Assembly: GCA_020860515.1 (NCBI GenBank)
Contig: JAJBUG010000051.1
Span: forward strand, 1-54,177
DNA length: 54,177 bases
Source: Bacteroidales bacterium
GTDB taxonomy: Bacteria; Bacteroidota; Bacteroidia; Bacteroidales; Muribaculaceae
Direction: 5' to 3'
Of the stretch, positions 44,162 through 51,684 are shown one piece after another. The notes beneath the pieces are model-generated. The model was not told the DNA's origin, searched no databases, and saw only the letters and a program-made list of their open reading frames with translations. The number at the start of each line of letters is the position of its first letter. Position 1 is the first letter of the stretch. The position numbers were made by a program, and so were the translations under genes.

Positions 44162-45040
44162 CTATTTTATAAAATGGGAGATTACATCATATTCATTTTT
44201 ATAGTAGGGAAAATTACCTAACATACCACCATGAGTGTATCCTGCCATAGTGTACTCGGTATAATCGAATCCGTAATCGTCAAGCTTTTGAATGAATTCT
44301 GCATTTGACCGCACACGATAATTATCATCGGAGTGGCAAATTACCATCGGGGGTATGTAGTCACAATCAGCAATTGAATTAGCTGGACCAAAATCAATCC
44401 AGTTGGATTGATTACCTCCAAGAGCACGATTCACCATATCATAAATATCCGTATCGTCGTAGATGGTTTTTTGCATGGCTAAATAACCTCCTCCATCAAG
44501 CAGACATACCATGTGTATATCATGGCAATCAAAAGCTGCATTATGTAAATATTTTTGATTGCATACAACCGAGGCGATAAGATGAGTGCCTGCTGAATGT
44601 CCAACCAATGTGATATCATGAGGATTACCATGATAACTCTCAATATGGGAATACACCCATTCGATGCCATGGATTACATCATAAAGATTTTCTGGAAATA
44701 TCACAGTGGGGACAAGCCTATAATTAATGCTGATGGTAAGATACCCTAACTCTCTAAAAGCTTTTACTGCTTCCTCTCCCCAATCTGATTTGTCTCCACC
44801 AGCCCAGCCCCCTCCGTGAACATAAATTAACACGGGAATCAACGACTGCGATGAATCATTTGGTAGGAATATATCAAGATTCTGCAGTTTGGCTGTTCCA
44901 TATTTCACATTGCTCTCATTGGGTGAAGTGGCTAAGTAGTACAGTTCGTCACTGTCATCATTTGAGCATGAGCATAGGCCTGCAAGGGTTCCAATCAAAG
45001 CAATTATTGATATGATATGATAAGAATTTATCTTTTTCAT
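44162..45040 (-). CDS. Lipoprotein alpha/beta-hydrolase (esterase-like)
   Basis: This 292-aa protein uses the ATG at 45040, which overlaps the polymerase stop; a 50-codon longer frame lies inside the polymerase gene and has no export signal. The signal ends in a lipobox (LAGLCSC, Cys about 24), so the enzyme is lipid-anchored outside the cytoplasm. It has the hormone-sensitive-lipase style oxyanion motif YVHGGGWAGGDKS and nucleophile elbow VGHSAGTHL. An Asp (CHSDDNYRV) and His (GYTHGG) probably complete the triad. Embedded between wzy and wzx, it may deacylate the polysaccharide as it is exported, opposing or tailoring the acyltransferase. Confidence 0.82.
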   Translation of the reverse strand: MKKINSYHIISIIALIGTLAGLCSCSNDDSDELYYLATSPNESNVKYGTAKLQNLDIFLPNDSSQSLIPVLIYVHGGGWAGGDKSDWGEEAVKAFRELGYLTISINYRLVPTVIFPENLYDVIHGIEWVYSHIESYHGNPHDITLVGHSAGTHLIASVVCNQKYLHNAAFDCHDIHMVCLLDGGGYLAMQKTIYDDTDIYDMVNRALGGNQSNWIDFGPANSIADCDYIPPMVICHSDDNYRVRSNAEFIQKLDDYGFDYTEYTMAGYTHGGMLGNFPYYKNEYDVISHFIK

Positions 45041-46527
45041 GGTTCCTTCTCTTTTCCTTCCATTAATTCTATGGTATATTCTCGGTTCTTCTCGTTCTTT
45101 TCTGAGAGTAGAACCACACCGTAGGCCAAGCCTGCAATAATGAGGCCGTGGGGGAAAGAAAGTGTTGCGAAGCCGCCCATGCCCATCCAAAAAATGGCAA
45201 ATAGGACTGTGTAATAGAATTTCGCCAAGCTATATTTGCGTACCACCCAGCAAGTGTACCCATAGAATAAGAAAAATACAATCAATCCCAAATATCCACA
45301 ATTGACGAAGGTTTGCAATAATTCCACCTCAATGCCAGCAGCGGATTCCTCAGCCTTTGTTACATCACTATAATATTCATTGAATATTATTAGTTTGGGA
45401 TTCTTGGTGTATTGGGGATGGAGAAACCCCAAGCCAGTCCACTGCTTTTTATATTCGTAAACTAAAGCCAATTTAGGCAACGCTTGGGCCATGCGGCCCG
45501 AACCGAACTCAGCTAAATCCTCATCATCCTGGGCACTGCCAAGATTAATAAACTGGTCAACTGAAGAGCTAATGCGTAGTACGCTCTCATCTTTGTTTGA
45601 GGTTACGCCCATTGCTTTATCCACAAAATAGACAGGCACCATAGCCACGATTAGGGCTCCAAGATATATGGCGGTTTTTCGAGTGTTTTTTTGGAAAAGA
45701 AGAAACGAGAGGAGGAGAGCCGTAATCACCGAAAGGGTACGGCAAGTCAGCAAAGCAAGTATGATTACAATCCATTGCCAAGTACGCAACTTGTAGAATT
45801 GTTGCAATGGGAAGATGATCAGAACCAACAAATAGAGGCCTGGAGGATATTTACGTGGAAATTGAAATGAGAATGGCGCCCAATATAAATCATAAAAGCG
45901 TGATATTGCACCTCCCGATAAGTATGAATTAGGGATTAGTACGTTACCATTGAATATAATGCAGTCGATAATATAAAATATACATATTATCAGCATATAA
46001 GGGAATAACCTGCGGAAAAAGTAAGCAACATTAAATTCACGGTTTGCGAAAAAAAGTAAGGGCAGTGTGAAATAGATAAAAAAGAAATAAGTTTTTAATA
46101 TGATTGACTGCACCTTTAAAGTTTCCCAGCTCTGTATAGCAAGCCATATCAGAGAGGCGGCATATATTATTAGGGCAATAATCGCCTTACGGGTTGCAGA
46201 ATTCCATTTGAGAAATATTGCTCCAATAATGCTCACTGCAAGCCCAATGTTCCAAGGCTGCGTCACCTTATAATTGTCAAGAGCCGTGAACGCATAATTG
46301 CCGCACCAAATGCAGAAGATAATAAGAAAATCATACCGGTTTTTGAAAAACCGGTTGAACATGACAATGGCTAAGCCAAGATATCCCAATGGGAAAGAGA
46401 GGCCTATCATTGATAGGCTTAGCAATGCAGCCAAAGGCCACAGCCATTCGTGTAGCTGTAAATCCAAATATTTCTTTTGCCCTGCTTCTGAGGGAACAGT
46501 ATCAGAATATGTAGTTATGGCTGTCAA
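45037..46527 (-). CDS. Wzy-like O-antigen/capsule polymerase
   Basis: This 496-aa protein has about 11-12 membrane helices and a large soluble loop (about residues 305-390, with RISSSVDQFINLGSAQDDED) before the last helices. That is the layout of Wzy polymerases, although the family has little sequence conservation. Identification rests on topology and on its place between the Wzz-like and Wzx-like genes. It would link repeat units in the periplasm. It starts 11 bp after the Wzz-like stop and overlaps the esterase start. Confidence 0.75.
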   Translation of the reverse strand: MTAITTYSDTVPSEAGQKKYLDLQLHEWLWPLAALLSLSMIGLSFPLGYLGLAIVMFNRFFKNRYDFLIIFCIWCGNYAFTALDNYKVTQPWNIGLAVSIIGAIFLKWNSATRKAIIALIIYAASLIWLAIQSWETLKVQSIILKTYFFFIYFTLPLLFFANREFNVAYFFRRLFPYMLIICIFYIIDCIIFNGNVLIPNSYLSGGAISRFYDLYWAPFSFQFPRKYPPGLYLLVLIIFPLQQFYKLRTWQWIVIILALLTCRTLSVITALLLSFLLFQKNTRKTAIYLGALIVAMVPVYFVDKAMGVTSNKDESVLRISSSVDQFINLGSAQDDEDLAEFGSGRMAQALPKLALVYEYKKQWTGLGFLHPQYTKNPKLIIFNEYYSDVTKAEESAAGIEVELLQTFVNCGYLGLIVFFLFYGYTCWVVRKYSLAKFYYTVLFAIFWMGMGGFATLSFPHGLIIAGLAYGVVLLSEKNEKNREYTIELMEGKEKEP

Positions 46528-46538
46528 GGGGTAAAATC

Positions 46539-48131
46539 TTAAGCGGCTTGTGCCTTTTGTATCTTATTCTGATTAATTAAATCTTCACAATATATCACAA
46601 CAGGAGGAATGCAGAATCCTACCATTATAAAGATTACGATCCACAATTTGTTGCTGAATCCCAGTGGCTCTTTCAGAGTATAGGCTTCATCCAGTACGTC
46701 AGCAGTGGGCTCACTCTTGGCTATAGCCAGTTCAGTCTCTTCCAAGCTCTTTAGTAAATAGAGATAAATAGTCTGTTTAATTTCCCTGCTGCGATTCAGT
46801 GACACATAATCCTTAAGTTGGTTAGGTATATTGCCAAGTGCAGTGTTGGATTTTGCCATATTTTTTTGTAGGTCACGCACCGAGATTTGAGCATTTTTGT
46901 ATGACTTTTCCATGGTCTCAACTATGTTATCACGCATAGCATCGATTTGCGAATCAAGTTTCACAATCATCGGATTGTTTGTTGTGACAGTTCGTAGCAA
47001 GTCCATGCGTTGCAGAATCAGAGAATTGTAAGTAGCTATAGCATCGTTGAAGCCAGTGCTTCCAGACAGTGCAGGAATCATGCTGTATGAATTCTCTGGG
47101 TTGCTCAGAAAATCAAGATTGCTCTTAAGTATATCCAGACGAGTAAGTTCTTGGGTTAATCTGCTTTCGTTTTCACCACGCAGAGTATACATGTATTCAG
47201 CATCAGTTTCCAAGTTGACAATTCCGCTTTTCTCTTTGTAGCGTGCCAGCGAGGTCTCAGCGTCGTTAAGGTCAGCCTCGGCCAAAGCAATTCTTTCGTG
47301 TAGAAATGCCGATGTCCTTCCGTTTTGGTTATTTTTGAACTCGATGCCACGCTGGTTGTAAAGTTGTATTACTTTATCCAACACCATTTCACCGAATAGA
47401 GGGTAAGCAGTTTTGTAACCAAGATTGATTATGTTTGATCTCTTGCTGGCCATATCCACAGTTATGTCTTCGGCCAATTCTTCAGCTACGATGCCATAAC
47501 CCTTTACATTGATATTGGTTTTAAGAGATTCTCCTTCGGGGAAAGAACTGGTTTTGTCAATCACAAATTTGCCATAAGATGTGTCAAGAGTAAGTGGAAA
47601 AGTACCGTCCTCCACATCCACGATTTTGTTCTTTCTGGCCTTAGCCGTCACATCTACTTTGCCTTTGCTATTGACCTTGATTTTAAAATAAATCGAGGTG
47701 CGCAGAGTGTCGGTAAGTCCAGGAGCCGGATAAATTTGCACTGGGAAATCTTCATACATGAATTCCTTTTGTAAGAATCCAGTACGTACGAAATGTTCGA
47801 TGTTGAGATTCAAGTCCTTTGCCACATTTTTAAGCACGCTATGAGATGTGATGATAAAAATCTCATCTTCTATCTCGGCGTTGGCTCCTAATAGACCACC
47901 AAAGTCGCCAAGCATACCCATGGCACTTGCCATCATTGAGTTAGAACCACTACTGGTAGAAAGCACTATGCTGGCATTCACTTGATATTTGGGCTTAACA
48001 ATCTTTGTGACAAAAAATCCCAAGCATCCCATAATCACCACAGAGATTACAAAGTAATACCATTTCTTTAGGTATTGCTTAAGTATAGCTTTTACGTCGA
48101 TGAAATCTGATTGGTTTTTGTTTTGAGCCAT
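46539..48131 (-). CDS. Wzz-like chain-length determinant / polysaccharide co-polymerase
   Basis: This 530-aa protein has one membrane helix near the N-terminus (WYYFVISVVIMGCLGFFVTK, about 23-42) and one near the C-terminus (about 495-517). Between them is a large periplasmic, coiled-coil-rich domain (LHERIALAEADLNDAETSLA). The N-terminal Wzz motif is followed by a proline-containing PKYQVNASIV strand. There is no cytoplasmic tyrosine kinase domain fused to it, so any BY-kinase is elsewhere. It sets chain length with the Wzy-like polymerase and contacts the Wza-like exporter encoded just upstream (15-bp gap). Confidence 0.88.
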   Translation of the reverse strand: MAQNKNQSDFIDVKAILKQYLKKWYYFVISVVIMGCLGFFVTKIVKPKYQVNASIVLSTSSGSNSMMASAMGMLGDFGGLLGANAEIEDEIFIITSHSVLKNVAKDLNLNIEHFVRTGFLQKEFMYEDFPVQIYPAPGLTDTLRTSIYFKIKVNSKGKVDVTAKARKNKIVDVEDGTFPLTLDTSYGKFVIDKTSSFPEGESLKTNINVKGYGIVAEELAEDITVDMASKRSNIINLGYKTAYPLFGEMVLDKVIQLYNQRGIEFKNNQNGRTSAFLHERIALAEADLNDAETSLARYKEKSGIVNLETDAEYMYTLRGENESRLTQELTRLDILKSNLDFLSNPENSYSMIPALSGSTGFNDAIATYNSLILQRMDLLRTVTTNNPMIVKLDSQIDAMRDNIVETMEKSYKNAQISVRDLQKNMAKSNTALGNIPNQLKDYVSLNRSREIKQTIYLYLLKSLEETELAIAKSEPTADVLDEAYTLKEPLGFSNKLWIVIFIMVGFCIPPVVIYCEDLINQNKIQKAQAA

Positions 48132-48146
48132 GACGATTGATGATTT

Positions 48147-48947
48147 TTATTTTACTGCAAGAGCAATCACTAAGGAGGCAATTACCGAACATGCGCTAAC
48201 AATGGTTGAGACAATCGACAATTTGTAAGAATTGTTGGTGTTATAGTCAGCATTGTCCTTTCGCACTGGCGAAGGCTCCACATAGATATAATCATTCTGC
48301 TTCACATAGTAGTAGGGGCTTGACAGCAAAGCAGCATCATTGAGGTCGATGCGCGTGAAGGTGCGCTCCCCATTCTCCTCGCGAATTAGCAGTACATTTT
48401 CACGCATTCCGTAAGGGGTAAGGTCGCCAGCTGCCGTAATGGCATCAAGTACCGAAAAACGTGGTGTATTAATCGACACTCGCATTGGATTTTTCACTTC
48501 ACCTGCCACATTTACCACGAAGTTGACCAATTGTACATTTACCACTGGGTTGATTACATCCTTGCTTATTCTTTCAGTAAGGTAATCTCGCAGTTGCTCC
48601 ACATTCATTCCTGCTACATGAATCTCACCCAATTGCGGAAAATTGATGTCTCCCTTCGAATCTACAATGTAGGTTTGTTGGCGAGGTTGAGTGTTGCTAA
48701 TCAAGTTAGCTGAAGTAGCTGGGTTTTGAGATGGTAGGTTGTATATGGCAGTAGCCTCAGGAGTTTCCGAGGTTACAGTGATAAAAAGTTCATCAGATGG
48801 TTGAATCTTTACCATGTAATCGCCCGCAGGAATGGCTTTTGCTGTGGTGTCGATATTCTCGAAATATGTTAGAGGGGCTCTCTGGGTGGTGCAAGAAGCC
48901 ATTAGCAGGACGATGCCCACAGTTGCCCATTGTTTAATCAACTTCAT
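48147..48947 (-). CDS. Wza-like polysaccharide export lipoprotein
   Basis: This 266-aa protein has a lipoprotein signal (VLLMASCTTQ, Cys about 19). A Poly_export domain follows (IQPSDELFITV ... DSKGDINFPQLGEI) and then an SLBB-type region (FVVNVAGEVKNPMRVSINTP, SVLDAITAAGDLTPYG). The C-terminal hydrophobic stretch (IVSTIVSACSVIASLVIALA) could anchor it. It is shorter than E. coli Wza, as is common in Bacteroidota. It forms the outer-membrane outlet for the polysaccharide. Confidence 0.88.
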   Translation of the reverse strand: MKLIKQWATVGIVLLMASCTTQRAPLTYFENIDTTAKAIPAGDYMVKIQPSDELFITVTSETPEATAIYNLPSQNPATSANLISNTQPRQQTYIVDSKGDINFPQLGEIHVAGMNVEQLRDYLTERISKDVINPVVNVQLVNFVVNVAGEVKNPMRVSINTPRFSVLDAITAAGDLTPYGMRENVLLIREENGERTFTRIDLNDAALLSSPYYYVKQNDYIYVEPSPVRKDNADYNTNNSYKLSIVSTIVSACSVIASLVIALAVK

Positions 48948-49013
48948 AGAGTCTTAAATTGGCTTATAATTGTTCTCGTATTGAAATCGTTGTATGCAGT
49001 AGCTTGCAAGACT

Positions 49014-50141
49014 TCATTTGTTAAGTAACGTAAATGCTAATATTTTATTGTAAGCATTGAGATAATTGGTGGCAGTAGTTGCCACATCAAAAGCATTAAC
49101 TACATAATCACGGGCAGCCAATGCTTTGTCTAAAGCTTGATTATAATGGTTTTGAATGTTTTTGATTTCTTTTGCCAGAGAATCTGCGTCACCATTGACA
49201 AAGGTCCAGCCATACCGATCACCTTGTGTCACCTCCTCTGGCCCTTGTCCGCTTGATACCAATACTGGCAATTGCGCACACATAGCCTCAGCAACTGTAA
49301 GGCCGAAGCCTTCAAGTCGAGAAGGTTGCACAAAGAGGTCGTAATCTTTCAACCTTTCAGCTATAAATTGTGGTGGTTGACCACCGAACCACTTTATACG
49401 TCCGTTAAGGCCATATTGCTCGGCTTTTTGTCGAAGTGCTTCCATATCTGGCCCATCACCAATGAAATCTACAGTAATATTTTTGGGTAACAGGCTTAAT
49501 GCATCAAGCAGTACGTCTTGGCCTTTGTTTACACATTCAAGCCTTCCAACTTGTACGATTTTGAATAATCCGTTAGGTTGTCTTAGTTCTCTTAGTTTGA
49601 ACTTAGAAGTGGGAATCCCATTATATATCACTTCGCTTTGAATCCCATATTGCTCTAATCCCTTCTTTACCGAATTGCTAATTGCAAAAACTTGAGGATA
49701 GAGATTCATATTGCCGAGATTTCCTGTTTTACCCCAAATATTCAATATGGGAAAGTTCTTTGTAAGAAATTTCGGAAGTTTTGTATTATAAAAACTGCCG
49801 AAGGGTAGGGCATGAAGCGTAGTTACTGATCGTTGGCGCCATTTCGGCTTGAAAAGGCCGATGGCCTTGCTTGAATGGGTATGAATTATGTCGGGCTGGA
49901 GATTCTCGAGTTGTGTGTTGACCCAGTTAATCAATTTGGGATTTTTGGAGGCATGTGCACGTGAATTGATTATGAGGTTCACCTTTTTTGAAAGTTTGCT
50001 TGTAAGCGTTGGCTCGTACTCTTGATTAAGTACGATTACCGTGACATCAGCACCGCTCAGGGTCTGCTGGTTGGCTATGTTTACAAGCATGGTCTCTATG
50101 CCTCCAAATTTGAGAGTCCATGTCACATGAACGACCTTCAT
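49014..50141 (-). CDS. GT4-family glycosyltransferase, first gene of the polysaccharide operon
   Basis: This 375-aa GT-B enzyme has the N-terminal KFGGIETMLVNIANQQ (acceptor/nucleotide side), KIVQVGRLECVNKGQDVLLD at the domain boundary and the GT4 donor-site motif PSRLEGFGLTVAEAMCAQLP (E-x7-E). It is cytoplasmic and probably adds a sugar to the lipid-linked repeat unit. It is the only glycosyltransferase in the minus-strand operon and no initiating sugar-phosphate transferase is present, so other parts of the pathway must be encoded elsewhere. A -7 box lies 26 bp upstream. Confidence 0.88.
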   Translation of the reverse strand: MKVVHVTWTLKFGGIETMLVNIANQQTLSGADVTVIVLNQEYEPTLTSKLSKKVNLIINSRAHASKNPKLINWVNTQLENLQPDIIHTHSSKAIGLFKPKWRQRSVTTLHALPFGSFYNTKLPKFLTKNFPILNIWGKTGNLGNMNLYPQVFAISNSVKKGLEQYGIQSEVIYNGIPTSKFKLRELRQPNGLFKIVQVGRLECVNKGQDVLLDALSLLPKNITVDFIGDGPDMEALRQKAEQYGLNGRIKWFGGQPPQFIAERLKDYDLFVQPSRLEGFGLTVAEAMCAQLPVLVSSGQGPEEVTQGDRYGWTFVNGDADSLAKEIKNIQNHYNQALDKALAARDYVVNAFDVATTATNYLNAYNKILAFTLLNK

Positions 50142-50166
50142 TCGTCTTCTTTTCTAAATTCCAGCG

Positions 50167-50174
50167 CAAAATTA
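50167..50174 (-). promoter_or_regulatory. -7 promoter box of the polysaccharide operon
   Basis: On the minus strand TAATTTTG lies 26 bp before the GT4 start at 50141. No clear -33 TTTG is found at the usual distance. It is the only promoter-like site I see for the seven-gene operon. Confidence 0.5.
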
Positions 50175-50308
50175 CTCAATATTTTGGAGAAAAAGAAGAA
50201 AATCTCTGAAATAGTTGTTTTATGTAATTCTAATTTTCACTCATATATTCGTAAGCCACAATATTCCTTTCTTTCGAGGAGAATACAATTCCTACTTTGT
50301 ACACTTTT

Positions 50309-51514
50309 CTATAGGTTAGATTGTAGATGGGTAAGAAGTACTGAGAATTGATCTTCAGAAATGCCCATATACATTGGCATCAATTGATCAACAAGGGCGC
50401 TGCGGACTTCGCCATTTGGGATGCCGAGGCGGTACATCTTGAAATCGAGCACATCCTTGATTGTCAAATAGCCAGTCTGGAACAACAATGGAATGGAATC
50501 CTCCTTGCTGTACTTAGCTTCCATGCGTTCGCGGCTTACCCACAGCTCTTCAAGCTCCATCAAATCAAACTCCGCTCGTGACAAGTATTTCACAAATACC
50601 TTGCTTGTGCCTGATTTAATCCAATAATTGTCAAGGCTAAGTTCTGAAAAGGCATTCAGCAAACTGAATGGATTGTACACCAACTCCTCGCTCTGAGAAA
50701 ATCTGTAGCTATCATATTTGATGCGGAGAGCCTCCATCATCTCTTCTTCACTCAGATTTCTCTTCTGAGCCAAATCTTTGATTCCAATTTGGAAATTCTC
50801 TAATAGTTCCTTTTGAGTAATGCCACAAATAGATGCATAGGTAGAGTTCATCGAAATATCAAGGTAGTTATTGCCGCCAGAGAATAGGGTATAGCTCCCA
50901 AAGCGAGCCACCCCAGTTACCATGCAAAATTTCACACATTCTGTCATGGCCTTGGGCTGACGATAAAAAGCTCTGAGCACATTGCTTATAGCATCTTGTT
51001 CTTCTTGAGGATAGTCAAGAGTCTCTAAAATACCAGAGTCATATTCATCGATGAGTATCACCACTTGCTGCCCTGTGCTTTTGTAAATGGCCTCGATGAG
51101 CGTGCTGAATCGGTCACCAATGTCATCGGGATTACAATCTTTGGTTAATCCGAATTCTTTTTCAAATGATTCCAATCTCCCATTCAAATGCCTAAGCAAT
51201 CCGGCAGCTGTATATCCGCTGGTGCGGCTCATATCAAAATGAAGCACAGGATAACTTTCCCAATCTGTCTCATGCTCACCAAGCCAAGTGCCATTAAATA
51301 GCTCTTTTTCACCTCTAAAATAACTTTCTACGGTAGAAAGCATAAGGCTCTTGCCAAATCTCCTGGGGCGAGATAAAAAGATGAATTTCCCTTGCCTCAG
51401 CAGGCGAGCTACAAATTTGGTCTTATCCACATATAAATAATCACCTCTGCGCAGTTCCCTGAAGCTGTGTTCGCCCACAGGGTATCGAATTGGCATGTCA
51501 TCAAATATAATCAT
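50309..51514 (-). pseudogene. AAA-ATPase (DUF1703), type C, truncated before the nuclease domain
   Basis: The remaining 401 codons include the type C start (IRYPVGEHSFRELRRGDYLY), Walker A SRPRRFGKSLML, Walker B VVILIDEYDSGIL, the VTGVARFGSYTLFSGGNNYL sensor region and the GIPNGEVRSALVDQLMPMYM helix. In intact relatives a nuclease-like domain with D...E-x-K follows; here the frame ends 25 residues later with a run of unrelated-looking residues (LTHLQSNL). So it is probably a truncated, non-nucleolytic remnant, though the ATPase half is intact and could still be made. It is a different subfamily from the four copies at 31.6-38.6 kb. Confidence 0.7.
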
Positions 51515-51550
51515 ATTGGTACTATAAGATTAATTCTATGTTTTGTCACG

Positions 51551-51558
51551 CAAATTTA
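51551..51558 (-). promoter_or_regulatory. -7 promoter box of the type C ATPase
   Basis: TAAATTTG on the minus strand matches TAnnTTTG and lies 36 bp before the ATG at 51514. It is divergent from the plus-strand box at 51602-51609. Confidence 0.5.
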
Positions 51559-51601
51559 CATAAAATTACTGAGAATTTAGTAGAGATATGATAAAATTTC
51601 G

Positions 51602-51609
51602 TAACTTTG
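51602..51609 (+). promoter_or_regulatory. -7 promoter box of the large CotH gene
   Basis: TAACTTTG matches the Bacteroidota -7 consensus and lies 75 bp before the ATG at 51685. The -33 position has only a weak match. Confidence 0.55.
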
Positions 51610-51684
51610 TGGGGTTTTTAAAATTGTTTTTGAAAAGCAAGCCTTAAGAATGTACTTTTTTACCTCAACTATTTACCTACCTAT

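Noticed and set aside
44162..45190. Longer start of the lipoprotein esterase at 45190
   Set aside because: The extra 50 residues lie within the polymerase gene and would mask the lipoprotein signal that begins at 45040.
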